Assembly (NCBI RefSeq): GCF_001613205.1
Contig: NZ_BDBX01000003.1
Location: 310,001 to 374,000 of the forward strand
Reading direction: 5' to 3'
Length of the DNA: 64,000 bases
Origin: Nocardia sienata NBRC 100364
Lineage (GTDB): Bacteria > Actinomycetota > Actinomycetes > Mycobacteriales > Mycobacteriaceae
The position numbers and the translations under genes were made by a program. Of this stretch, positions 44,003 to 54,653 are shown piece after piece. Below the pieces are notes generated by a model. It worked only from the letters and a program-made list of their open reading frames with translations, did not search any database and was not told where the DNA came from. Positions within the stretch are counted from its first letter, which is position 1. Each line of letters starts with the position of its first letter.

Positions 44003-45325
44003 ATGAATCGTGACGCCGCCACTGTTCTGACCGGCCTGGACGCCGCCCGCGAGGAGATCGAGAACCACTACCGCGACCTGCACGCCCACCCCGAGCTCGG
44101 TATGAGCGAACACCGCACCGCCGCGCTCGCCGCCACCGCGCTGCGCGGCTACGGCTACGACGTCACCACCGGCATCGCCGGCACCGGAGTCACCGGCGTC
44201 CTCCGCAACGGCCCCGGCCCCACCGTGCTGCTGCGCGCCGATATGGACGCCCTCCCGGTGAAAGAAGCCACCGGCCTGCCCTACGCCTCCACCGCCACCG
44301 TCGACCGCAACGGCGTCCCGCAACCGGTCATGCACGCATGCGGACACGACGTCCACGTCGCCTGCCTCCTCGGATCCGCCCGCCTGCTGGCCGCGGCCAG
44401 GCAGGCCTGGCACGGCACGCTCATCGCACTGTTCCAGCCCTCGGAAGAAAACGGTGACGGCGCCCGCGCCCTGGTCGCCGACGGACTCACCGGCAAGATC
44501 CCCGCCCCCGACGTCGTCCTCGGCCAGCACGTCCTGCCCTATCCCGCGGGCTCCGTCGGCACCTGCCCCGGACCGTTCCTGTCCGCCGCCGACAGCCTCC
44601 GCGTCACCCTGCACGGCCGGGGAGCCCACGGCTCCCAACCCCAGGCCGCCGTCGACCCGGTCGTCATGGCGGCGATGTGCGTGCTGCGCCTGCAGACCGT
44701 GGTATCCCGGGAGATCGCGCCCACCACCCGCGCGGTCGTCACCGTCGGCAGTATCCACGCCGGCACCGGACCCAACCTCATCCCCGACGACGCCGTACTC
44801 GAAATCAATATCCGCACCTACGAGCCGGAAGTCCGCGAGCACGTCCTCAACGCCATCGAACGGATCGTGCGCGCCGAAGCCACCGGAGCCGGCGCCCCAC
44901 GCGAACCCGACTTCGAGCCGATCACGACGTTCCCGCCCACCATCAACGACCCCGAAACCACCCGCCGGGTCGCCGCAGCCTTCACCACCGCCTTCGGCGA
45001 CGCCGCCCACACCATCGAGCCCCAGACCGCCAGCGAGGACATCAGCGAAATACCCGCCGCGTTCGGCGTCCCATTCACCTACTGGGGGCTCGGCGGCACC
45101 GACCCGGCCGCCTTCGCCGAAGCCGTCGAAAAAGGCACCCTCTTCCAGGACATCCCGGTCAACCACAGCTCCCGCTTCGCGCCCGTACTGCAACCCACCC
45201 TCGACACCGGAGTCACCGCGCTCATCGTCGCCGCGCTCGCCTGGCTCGGCACAACGGACGACGCCGGCAACCCACCACCGGGAACTGGGCAACCCGAGCA
45301 CGATATGGGACGATCGGCCACGTGA
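44003..45325 (+). CDS. M20-family amidohydrolase
   Basis: 440-residue zinc-type peptidase/amidohydrolase of the M20D group (hippurate or N-acyl-amino-acid hydrolases). It begins with the typical HAHPELGMSEHRTAALAA, then ADMDALPVKEATGLPYAS, the metal motif HACGHDVHVACLLG and a catalytic glutamate in FQPSEENGDGARAL, with a lid domain from ~185 to 305. The final metal histidine is expected in IPVNHSSRFAPVL. The ATG at 44003 follows GAGAGG; earlier in-frame sequence is antisense-like. The stop overlaps the AraC GTG. It probably hydrolyses an N-acyl amino acid; the specific substrate is unknown. Confidence 0.88.
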   Translation: MNRDAATVLTGLDAAREEIENHYRDLHAHPELGMSEHRTAALAATALRGYGYDVTTGIAGTGVTGVLRNGPGPTVLLRADMDALPVKEATGLPYASTATVDRNGVPQPVMHACGHDVHVACLLGSARLLAAARQAWHGTLIALFQPSEENGDGARALVADGLTGKIPAPDVVLGQHVLPYPAGSVGTCPGPFLSAADSLRVTLHGRGAHGSQPQAAVDPVVMAAMCVLRLQTVVSREIAPTTRAVVTVGSIHAGTGPNLIPDDAVLEINIRTYEPEVREHVLNAIERIVRAEATGAGAPREPDFEPITTFPPTINDPETTRRVAAAFTTAFGDAAHTIEPQTASEDISEIPAAFGVPFTYWGLGGTDPAAFAEAVEKGTLFQDIPVNHSSRFAPVLQPTLDTGVTALIVAALAWLGTTDDAGNPPPGTGQPEHDMGRSAT

Positions 45326-45771
45326 CCAGCAGACCCACCGCGGAGCAACACCTCCGCGACCTCGCGCTGTTACGCCGCGTCCGCGACCGGATGGACCGCG
45401 AATACGCGCAACCACTCGACGTCGAGGCGCTCGCCCGGGGCGTCAACATGTCCGCCGGACACCTCAGCCGCCAGTTCCGCCTCGCCTACGGCGAATCCCC
45501 GTACGGATACCTGATGACCCGCCGCATCGAACGCGCGATGGCCCTGCTACGCCGCGGCGACCTCACCGTCACCGAAGTCTGCTTCGCCGTCGGCTGCTCC
45601 TCACTGGGCACCTTCAGCACCCGCTTCACCGAACTCGTCGGCATGCCGCCCAGCGCCTACCGGCGGCAACAAGCCGACGCCACCGCCGGCATCCCGTCGT
45701 GCACCGCCAAACAGGTGACCAGACCGATCAGGAATCGAGAAGCCCCGGTGACCACCCCACAGTTAGCGTGA
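45322..45771 (+). CDS. Short AraC-family regulator
   Basis: 149 residues consisting almost only of the AraC double helix-turn-helix DNA-binding domain: PLDVEALARGVNMSAGHLSRQFRLAYGESPYGY (first helix-turn-helix) and TVTEVCFAVGCSSLGTFSTRFTELVGMPPSAYRR (second, ending in the family signature). A separate ligand-binding domain is absent, so activity may depend on level and not on direct effector binding. The GTG overlaps the M20 stop and the gene runs into the VOC protein, so it probably regulates this three-gene unit. Confidence 0.87.
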   Translation: MTSRPTAEQHLRDLALLRRVRDRMDREYAQPLDVEALARGVNMSAGHLSRQFRLAYGESPYGYLMTRRIERAMALLRRGDLTVTEVCFAVGCSSLGTFSTRFTELVGMPPSAYRRQQADATAGIPSCTAKQVTRPIRNREAPVTTPQLA

Positions 45772-45776
45772 TCGGC

Positions 45777-46187
45777 ATGGACATCACCATTCACGCCAGC
45801 TACCTGCCCCAGGACGATCCCGAAGCCGCCATCGGGTTCTACCGCGACACCCTCGGCTTCGAGATCCGCAACGATGTCGGCTACAACGGCCTGCGCTGGA
45901 TCACCGTCGGCCCCGTCGGCCAACCCGGAACCTCCATCGTCCTGCACCCACCGGCCGCCGACCCCGGCATCACCGACGAAGAACGCGCGACCATCGCCGA
46001 AATGATGGCCAAGGGCACCTACGCCGGAATCAATCTCGCCACCGAAGACCTCGACGGCACCTTCGAACGCCTGCAGGCCGGGGACGTGGAAGTGGTCCAG
46101 GAACCGACCGAACAGCCCTACGGCATCCGCGACTGCGCCGTCCGCGACCCCGCGGGCAATATGATCCGCATCCAGCAACTGCGCTGA
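45777..46187 (+). CDS. VOC-family (glyoxalase/dioxygenase-fold) protein
   Basis: 136-residue vicinal-oxygen-chelate protein: MDITIHASYLPQDDPEAAIGFY opens the first beta-alpha-beta-beta-beta unit and DVEVVQEPTEQPYGIRDCAVRDPAGNMIRIQQ closes the second. Metal ligands are expected at the early His and the C-terminal acidic residue. The ATG at 45777 is chosen by family length; a GTG at 45768 overlapping the AraC stop is an alternative that would keep strict coupling. Many homologues confer resistance or act as lyases or dioxygenases, and none can be chosen here. It is followed by a hairpin terminator. Confidence 0.82.
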   Translation: MDITIHASYLPQDDPEAAIGFYRDTLGFEIRNDVGYNGLRWITVGPVGQPGTSIVLHPPAADPGITDEERATIAEMMAKGTYAGINLATEDLDGTFERLQAGDVEVVQEPTEQPYGIRDCAVRDPAGNMIRIQQLR

Positions 46188-46218
46188 CCGCAAACCCACC
46201 CACCGATCCGGCATGCAC

Positions 46219-46245
46219 ACCGGCCCGCCCACCGGACGGGCCGGT
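46219..46245 (+). terminator. Hairpin after the VOC gene
   Basis: ACCGGCCCG (46219-46227) pairs perfectly with CGGGCCGGT (46237-46245) around a 9-nt loop, 31 bp after the VOC stop and before the UvrA-like gene. No T-run follows. It probably ends the M20-AraC-VOC transcript. Confidence 0.55.
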
Positions 46246-46315
46246 CGGTAACACTCGACCGCCAGGAACCGAACAGGCCGATGTCGACGACCGCGACCGC
46301 ACCACAGGGAGACAG

Positions 46316-48706
<2,391 letters not shown>

Positions 48707-48714
48707 CGCCGAGA

Positions 48715-50307
48715 TCAGCGCACGAACGTACCGCACCCCTCGGAGTCGTAGAACTCCAGCCACAACCGGTCCCCGTCGAACCGGGCCTGCGAGATACTGC
48801 CCGGATTCGCGCTCTCGCCCACCGGGGAGAAGACGAACGTGTCACCGTCGCGATGCCGCAGCGGCATCGCGACGTGGCGCGGCCCCATCGTCAACAGCAG
48901 CGCGTCACCGTCCACCGCCACCGACGCCGGACCGAAGTAGTCGTTGCCGTACTCACCCGCATAATCCTGCAGCGGTCGCGCCGGCACCGGATTCGGCGGC
49001 GGCTGAGCCCCGACCAACTCGCCGACCGGTGCGTTCAACTGCTCGAACGCCTTCGAATAGAGCTCCCACCAGTTCTGCCGCACCTCACCGAACTGCACCA
49101 GATCGGCGAACTCGGCGTTCAATGTCTCCGGCACCCCGATCGGCGCGGCATTGGTCAGCGTCACGATGCCCACGTTCGCCGACGGGATCATCGTCATCGC
49201 GGTCGCCGCACCCTGATCGAATGCCCCCGAATGACTCAGCACCACCCGGCCCGCCGCCGAATTCCCCACATTGAAACCGAACCCGTACTGACCCGCCCGA
49301 GCATCCGGCTCGGCCGGTGGAGACGACACCGACTGCGGGGTCAACGCCGGCAGCAGCGCCTCGGGCGCCACCACCTGCTCACCGCCGTGCTTCCCGTTCG
49401 CCAGCACCATCATCATCCATTGCGCCAGATCCGTTACCGACGAACTGACGCCTCCGGCGGGGGACTGGGCATCCGGCTGCCGTCCCGGCTGCGCCGGACG
49501 GTATTCGCCGTCCACGAGCACATGCCCGGAGGCGCGGTCGCGCGCCGCGACGAAATCGGCGTACCGGGAACTGGTCGAAGACATACCCAGCGGACGATAG
49601 ATGCTCTGCTCCGACAGCGCCGACCAGCGTTGCTTCGACGCATCGGCGACCGCGATCGCCGCCGCGGTGAGCCCGAAATTGGTGTACGCGTAGGAATCGC
49701 GGAACGGCGTCAACGGCAACATCCGCAATCGCTGCAGAATCGTGGTCCGATCGAACCCCAGATCCTCCAGCTTGTCCCCGGCGTGTTCGGGCAACCCCGA
49801 ACGGTGCGCATACAGGTCGCCGATGGTCACATGGTCGCTCACATACGGGTCCTGCAACGCGAACCACGGCGCGGGTTCACGGACCGGCGTATCCCACTTC
49901 GCCACTCCCTGCTGAACCTGACGCGCGACCACCGTGGCCCCCACCGGCTTGGACAGCGACGCCAACTGGAACACCGTCTCCGGATTCACCGGCTGCCGTC
50001 CGTCGACGTCCCGCACTCCGAAACCCTTCTGGAACACCACCTCGCCGTCGTAGACGACAGCGACCGCCATCCCCGGAATATCGGTGTCGCGCAGCAACTC
50101 CTCGGCACGATATTCGAGCGTGCCCAGAATATGGTCCACGCGTCCGCCGGGTATGGCGACTCCGGCCGCCTGATCGGGCCGCGGGTCCGAGGGAGAGGGC
50201 GCGACCGCCCCCGGTACCGGCGTCGGTTCCCGGTCCCCGCACCCCGACACAAGTCCTGCGGCGGTCACCGCCGAGACACAGAGAACTACCAGCCGACGTC
50301 TGCGCAT
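48715..50307 (-). CDS. Beta-lactamase-family serine hydrolase lipoprotein (class C / PBP fold)
   Basis: 530-residue extracytoplasmic protein. The signal peptide [22 protein letters not shown] ends in a lipobox VSGC, giving a lipid-anchored Cys. The S-x2-K active site is in [15 protein letters not shown] (Ser in SLSK), the second motif is YTNFG (Y-x-N), and the third is probably HSGAFDQ. A C-terminal lipocalin-like beta domain ([20 protein letters not shown] onward) is common in esterase or D-aminopeptidase-type relatives. The ATG at 50307 has a perfect GGAGG site. It faces the UvrA-like gene with only 8 bp between stops. It may be an esterase or a peptidoglycan-related enzyme; true beta-lactamase activity is not implied. 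Confidence 0.87.
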   Translation of the reverse strand: MRRRRLVVLCVSAVTAAGLVSGCGDREPTPVPGAVAPSPSDPRPDQAAGVAIPGGRVDHILGTLEYRAEELLRDTDIPGMAVAVVYDGEVVFQKGFGVRDVDGRQPVNPETVFQLASLSKPVGATVVARQVQQGVAKWDTPVREPAPWFALQDPYVSDHVTIGDLYAHRSGLPEHAGDKLEDLGFDRTTILQRLRMLPLTPFRDSYAYTNFGLTAAAIAVADASKQRWSALSEQSIYRPLGMSSTSSRYADFVAARDRASGHVLVDGEYRPAQPGRQPDAQSPAGGVSSSVTDLAQWMMMVLANGKHGGEQVVAPEALLPALTPQSVSSPPAEPDARAGQYGFGFNVGNSAAGRVVLSHSGAFDQGAATAMTMIPSANVGIVTLTNAAPIGVPETLNAEFADLVQFGEVRQNWWELYSKAFEQLNAPVGELVGAQPPPNPVPARPLQDYAGEYGNDYFGPASVAVDGDALLLTMGPRHVAMPLRHRDGDTFVFSPVGESANPGSISQARFDGDRLWLEFYDSEGCGTFVR

Positions 50308-50763
50308 AGCTCGCCTCCGGGGGTCGTCGCTGATACGAGCCCAGTCCGTCCCGAGCCTAGCTCTCGTCCACCCCCACACCCGGTACGTGGCAGGCTGTGT
50401 TTCCGGCCGGACGCGGGGGAGAACAGGGGAGGGGCGCCTTGGTGGGATCGAGAGCGCAGCGAGCTTGCAGCCGGGACCCTCTCCGCCGTAGCGCCGGGAT
50501 GACGTCGGCGAACTTGTAGACAGGGTCCCCAATCCGGGCGGCCAGGCTGGCAAAACAATAGTCTTACTACGATATGCGCATCCAACTATGTAATTATCTT
50601 GCTACCTCGTGCCAATCGGCGAACCAAAAAGAACAAAGGAAAAGGCTACATATACAAAGGGGCTGCCTATGGGTCATCGAATCGGAGATGGACGAGGGGA
50701 GGGGCAAGCTCTTCCTCCATCCCGGAGGATTCGTTCGCGGAACTTCGAAGCGAGATGGAAGGC

Positions 50764-50787
50764 GGAGCCGGCGGTATCGCCGGCTCC
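50764..50787. repeat. Perfect 10-bp hairpin with GTAT loop
   Basis: GGAGCCGGCG and CGCCGGCTCC flank a GTAT tetraloop. It is followed by GGACTCGAACCCC, which on the minus strand reads like a tRNA T-loop. Without a T-run it may be a relic terminator or part of a decayed mobile element. Confidence 0.5.
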
Positions 50788-51438
50788 GGACTCGAACCCC
50801 GAAGATCGCAGCCGATGAGTCGCGTGTCAGCAACAACCCACCCCGACCGCCGCAATACGTCATGTGACGAATTATCGAGTGGGTCCGTCAATCCATCGCC
50901 GCGATACAAATCAACAACATGGGCAGGGAAAAAGATCGGCACTCACCGCATACGGCGAGTGCGTCGTGACTATTTGCTGCGGCCAAGTGACAGGGCTGCG
51001 ATCATCACAGCGCGCGACGGCAGGCCACGCCGTCGAGCTCGCCTGCTTAGGAACGCCGATAATCTACATTATGTCAACTAGAGGAGCGGCCTCGCCTCCC
51101 CGGCTATCGAAGCGCCCCCGGGCGCTCGCTTCGAGCTGATCACGAGCGCTCGGCCTCAACGGTCCACGGCCAGGCGGGGGCTTTCAGATATCGACGCGGC
51201 CCACCTGCCCGTGACCCGCCCGGCGTCGATCACGCGGATCGACCGATCAACGGTGTATGCCGAGTTCACTGAAATCCACAAACAATACCGATCGTTTGGT
51301 CTGCCAATACTTCTAGCGAATTCACAGACAGGCGAGATGTCTCGTCGTGTCGGAGTATGGCCTGGTCAGCCGACTATCCGTGGAATGCCAGGTCATAGGC
51401 CTAGACCAATTGTTGTGTTCGTTCACTATGCGTGTGCA

Positions 51439-51499
51439 GACCGATTGTGAGACAATACTTTTCGTGCCCCGGTCGATCAATAGCAACTGCGTGGCAACG
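51439..51499 (+). promoter_or_regulatory. Upstream module A, shared with module B (54189-54249)
   Basis: 61 bp that align without gaps to 54189-54249 at about 74 percent identity by eye, with conserved cores GACCG, ACAATA, TTTCGTG, CGGTC and GCAACTG-GTGGCAACG. It lies 418 bp before the start of the first oxidase-like gene; module B lies 405 bp before the second. It is probably a promoter or operator with an ACAAT(A) -10-like element, or a relic of duplication. Confidence 0.5.
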
Positions 51500-51916
51500 A
51501 TAATGCCACAATTCGAAGCGACCGCAACATCAGCTCGGCGATACGGCCAGGCACACGAGCCCGCCGCCCCGAATCGACTACCCACCAACCACTCCGGATG
51601 GTCCGGTTGCGGCCGTTGGAACTTCCCTCTGCCTACCGCTATTCGCGAGGCGACCGGATTTCGCGCGCGCCCAGTAACGGGCTGCAGTGCGCGGCCGCCA
51701 TCGGTCGGTCCGCGGCACGAAGCTCCACGCGGTGAAGGTGGGGCGAATTGATCTGTTGACAGGTGATCCGTCCGGCTCCTCGGCTCCGGTCCCGGCGGCG
51801 TCCGCGTGACAGTGCGATGGCCGCCCGGTTCGTTCGCGTCGAGGTCCGGAGGCGATGACCCAGCATGCCCACCGGTGAACGATGGCCGTTGGGACGGAAT
51901 CTAGTAGGAGGCGGTT

Positions 51917-53701
51917 ATGGCTACCGACGCGTACGTGGACCAGGCTTCGCTGGCCGAGGTCATTCGGCACGGCAGTCCGGAGTTTCATCAGCAGCTGCAG
52001 AAGATCCTGAGCAACCCGGACTACGCCGTCACGGAGCAGCAGAGCCAGGAGCAGCGGCGTCTCAACGCCTACGATCAGTTGGGCGACCTCGTCCGGCAGA
52101 TCGGCGCCCGTGCTGTCGCGACCGACCTCCCCAAGCTGTTCGCGGTGTTCGATCAATGCGCGGTGCTGGCGACGGACCTGATTCCATTGATCTCCGGCCA
52201 TTACAACCTGGCCACGGGGAGCTTGGCCACGCTCACCGACTCCGATTCGGCCGCGCCGTATCTGCTGGATCTCGACGATGGCACCGCTGTCGGCGTCATC
52301 CTGCTGACCGAGTACGAGTGCGGCTCCAATATCCAGTTCATGCGGACCACCGCGACCTGGGACGGCGACGGGTTCGTGCTCAATACGCCTGATCCGAAAG
52401 CCCGCAAATTCATGCCCAGCGTCGGGATTCCGGTGTCCCGGGTCTGCGTCGTCGGTGCCCGGCTCGTCGACTCGGCAGGTGCCGATCAGGGCGTCCACCT
52501 GTTCACCGCACGTCTGCGCGATGCCGATGGCGCCCCGGCTGCCGGTGTGACGATCACTCAGCTCGGTCATCAGCCGCTGGTGATCATGGATAACTCGGTG
52601 ATCAGCTTCGACAACCTGCGGGTCGACCGCGATGCCTGGCTGAGCAACGACCTCGCCACCATCGACGAGCACGGCGTACTGACCTGGCGCGACGAGGCTA
52701 GCCGTAAGCGCGCGTTCGCTTCGGCGAGTAGTCAGCTGACCGTCGGACGTCTGGCGCTGTCCTCGTGCTTGAACGCCGAGGCCCGGGCCTCCCTTTACAT
52801 CGCCCTGAACTATGCGAGCAAGCGAGTGGTGCCGATGACGCCCACCGACAAGCCGACCATGCTCGACATCCCCCACGTGCGTGACACACTGCTCACCGAC
52901 CTGGCCGGCACCGTCGCCCGCACCCTCTATGGCAACGCGGTGAAGACCTCGCTTGTGGGTGCAGATCTCACCGCTCGCGAGCCTGTGGTGGCGGTCATGC
53001 TGGCCAAGGACTTCATCCAGCGGCACGCGCTGGAGACGGTCACCGACTGCCGCGTGAAGATGGCTGCCCAGGGTATGTTCAGCGCCAACCGGGTCGCCGG
53101 CTACCTGGGGGTCTGTCACGCCGCGATGACCGGTGAGGGCGATGTCTCCGTCATGGGGTCGGTCGCAGGTCGGGTGCTGGCCAAACAGCTGGCGGGCACA
53201 CCGCCGCCCGAACCCGTCCTCCACGATCCCGCCGATCCGGCGGACCGGGCCCGCTTGCTCAGTGCCCGGACACTGACGATCTCCCAGGAAGCACAGCCAC
53301 ACCTGGGTGTCCCCACACTGGAAGCCCGGCTCGAGGTGATTCCGGATGCGCTTGAACTCGCTGAGGCATACTCCGCCGAACAAGCCCTGCTGGCGCTCGA
53401 AGAGCATGCCGGTCATCCTGAGATAGCGGCGGTACGGGACGTTTTCGCGCTGGACCAGCTCCACCGGCACGCGTCGTGGTACCTCACCCACGGACTGCTC
53501 GATCTGGATGCGGTGAAAGCGATCAAGCAGCAGCTTCGCGGCGGACTGCTCTACGAGGCCATCGACGTACTCGCCGGTCATCTGCCTGCCCTGCTGGCTG
53601 CTTTCGAGTTCGACGATGAGGTGCTCGGCGCACCGGTACTGGCCGATGATCTGGCCGCGGCGTGGGAGGCCCGCTGCCGTGATGACCGGCTCCGGCGCTG
53701 A
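51917..53701 (+). CDS. Acyl-CoA oxidase/dehydrogenase-like flavoprotein (paralogue 1)
   Basis: 594-residue FAD enzyme of the acyl-CoA oxidase branch. The N-terminal helical domain is followed by the FAD/substrate strand motif LTEYECGSNIQFMRTTATWD (residues ~129-148, where relatives have TExGHGS), VLNTPDPKARKFMP and DNLRVDRDAWLSN; the C-terminal helical half carries CRVKMAAQGMFSANRVAGYLG. Length and layout recall HxcO-type acyl-ACP oxidases of lipopeptide clusters, known to dehydrogenate or epoxidise a carrier-bound fatty acid. GGAGGCGG precedes the ATG. It is a diverged paralogue of the gene 1 kb downstream; with the P450 and NRPS it probably tailors a lipid or amino-acid side chain. Confidence 0.8.
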   Translation: MATDAYVDQASLAEVIRHGSPEFHQQLQKILSNPDYAVTEQQSQEQRRLNAYDQLGDLVRQIGARAVATDLPKLFAVFDQCAVLATDLIPLISGHYNLATGSLATLTDSDSAAPYLLDLDDGTAVGVILLTEYECGSNIQFMRTTATWDGDGFVLNTPDPKARKFMPSVGIPVSRVCVVGARLVDSAGADQGVHLFTARLRDADGAPAAGVTITQLGHQPLVIMDNSVISFDNLRVDRDAWLSNDLATIDEHGVLTWRDEASRKRAFASASSQLTVGRLALSSCLNAEARASLYIALNYASKRVVPMTPTDKPTMLDIPHVRDTLLTDLAGTVARTLYGNAVKTSLVGADLTAREPVVAVMLAKDFIQRHALETVTDCRVKMAAQGMFSANRVAGYLGVCHAAMTGEGDVSVMGSVAGRVLAKQLAGTPPPEPVLHDPADPADRARLLSARTLTISQEAQPHLGVPTLEARLEVIPDALELAEAYSAEQALLALEEHAGHPEIAAVRDVFALDQLHRHASWYLTHGLLDLDAVKAIKQQLRGGLLYEAIDVLAGHLPALLAAFEFDDEVLGAPVLADDLAAAWEARCRDDRLRR

Positions 53702-54653
53702 TCCTGCCAGGACGGACCTGTCGAGGGGCTGCTGCTCGGCGAGATCCTGACGGTCGCTCCTGTGGGGTGTGGCCTGCGCTACCCGCTTGACGCCCCAGCG
53801 TCCGGCTGCGCGGGCTCCATACCTGCACTCCTGTGCAGGGCGGGTGGCCGTGGGATCGGACCCGTCTTGGTCGAGCGGTCTGGGCCGTGGATTCGGTGTC
53901 GCTGTCTGTGCGGGCGCCCGTGCGTGGTGCCTGCGCAGACAGATTTCGGCCTCGATCTTTCTCAGGGGTGACGTGTCGGCTCGATCGGAGGTGACCGGGG
54001 CTCCGCAGCGGCCCCCGCCTCCGCGGCGTAACCAAGCCATAGGCCACCGCGATCCAGGCGTGGCGAACTTACAGAAAGCGCGTTCTACCGTGCGGATCCC
54101 ATGCTGACTGGATTGGCCCAACCAGCCAGGGAAGTCCTATTCACAGGCCAGACCGTTGGGGCGGTGGCTGGTCCGGGATGCCGTTGTGGACCGTCTGTGG
54201 CACAATATGTTTCGTGTATCGGTCTGCCAGCGGCAACTGGGTGGCAACGGGGTTGCTGCCGGATGACGCACCGGCGCAGGTACTGTACGGGCACGCACCG
54301 ATGGCCCCGATGACCAAATTTGGTCAGGGAGAGCATTCGAGGCGCGTGCGGTTTCCAGGCATGGTGTGCGCTCGGGGATTCCGAGGAGCAGGGCCCCTGG
54401 AGTGTACATCGGGCGAGTCGAGCGTCGAACCGCGTCGGCCGGGCCGCCGAACGAAGCCTCATGTGAGGGTGCGTGGTGCATTGACTTCTTGAAGGTGGTC
54501 GTTCGGCATCTACGCACTATGTTTCCAGCTCGCTCTACCGCGTGAGATATTCGCGGCCGTGGCCATGCTGGGTGCTTTCACGCTGACGACGACCTCCGTA
54601 TGCCCGGCGGCCGATGGTCAGCTGCCGGGGCTTGGAAATAGGCAGGAGGCATT
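53702..54653. other. 0.95-kb intergenic region between the two oxidase-like genes
   Basis: No supported coding sequence. The first half has coding-like composition in several frames but no recognisable domain. The second half holds module B (54189-54249) and a long AT-richer leader ending in the ribosome site GGCAGGAGG before the ATG at 54654. Its length and the module suggest that the second gene has its own promoter. Confidence 0.55.
54189..54249 (+). promoter_or_regulatory. Upstream module B, related to module A (51439-51499)
   Basis: Gapless relative of module A: GACCG...CACAATATGTTTCGTG...CGGTC...GGCAACTGGGTGGCAACG. It lies 405 bp before the second oxidase-like gene, nearly the same distance as module A from the first. 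Either a shared operator/promoter or a trace of tandem duplication. Confidence 0.5.

Larger units (their letters stand above)
50308..51916. other. 1.6-kb gene-poor region upstream of the first acyl-CoA-oxidase-like gene
   Basis: No supported gene in either direction. Stretches around 50570-50700 and 51240-51520 are clearly poorer in G+C than the rest of the window. It contains a perfect 10-bp-stem hairpin (50764-50787), a degenerate tRNA-like T-arm on the minus strand, and the segment at 51439-51499 that recurs before the second oxidase-like gene. The composition suggests horizontally acquired or decayed DNA, or a long regulatory region for the biosynthetic genes to the right. Confidence 0.6.

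Noticed and set aside
50761..50870. Possible tRNA gene on the minus strand
   Set aside because: GGGGTTCGAGTCC resembles a T-arm, but the T-stem does not pair beyond two bases, no D-arm is seen and the anticodon stem fails; at best a decayed relic.
51578..54121. 847-codon open frame on the minus strand
   Set aside because: It runs antisense to the first oxidase-like gene and intergenic DNA, has no recognisable domain, and the plus strand encodes a clear flavoprotein; long antisense frames are expected at this G+C.
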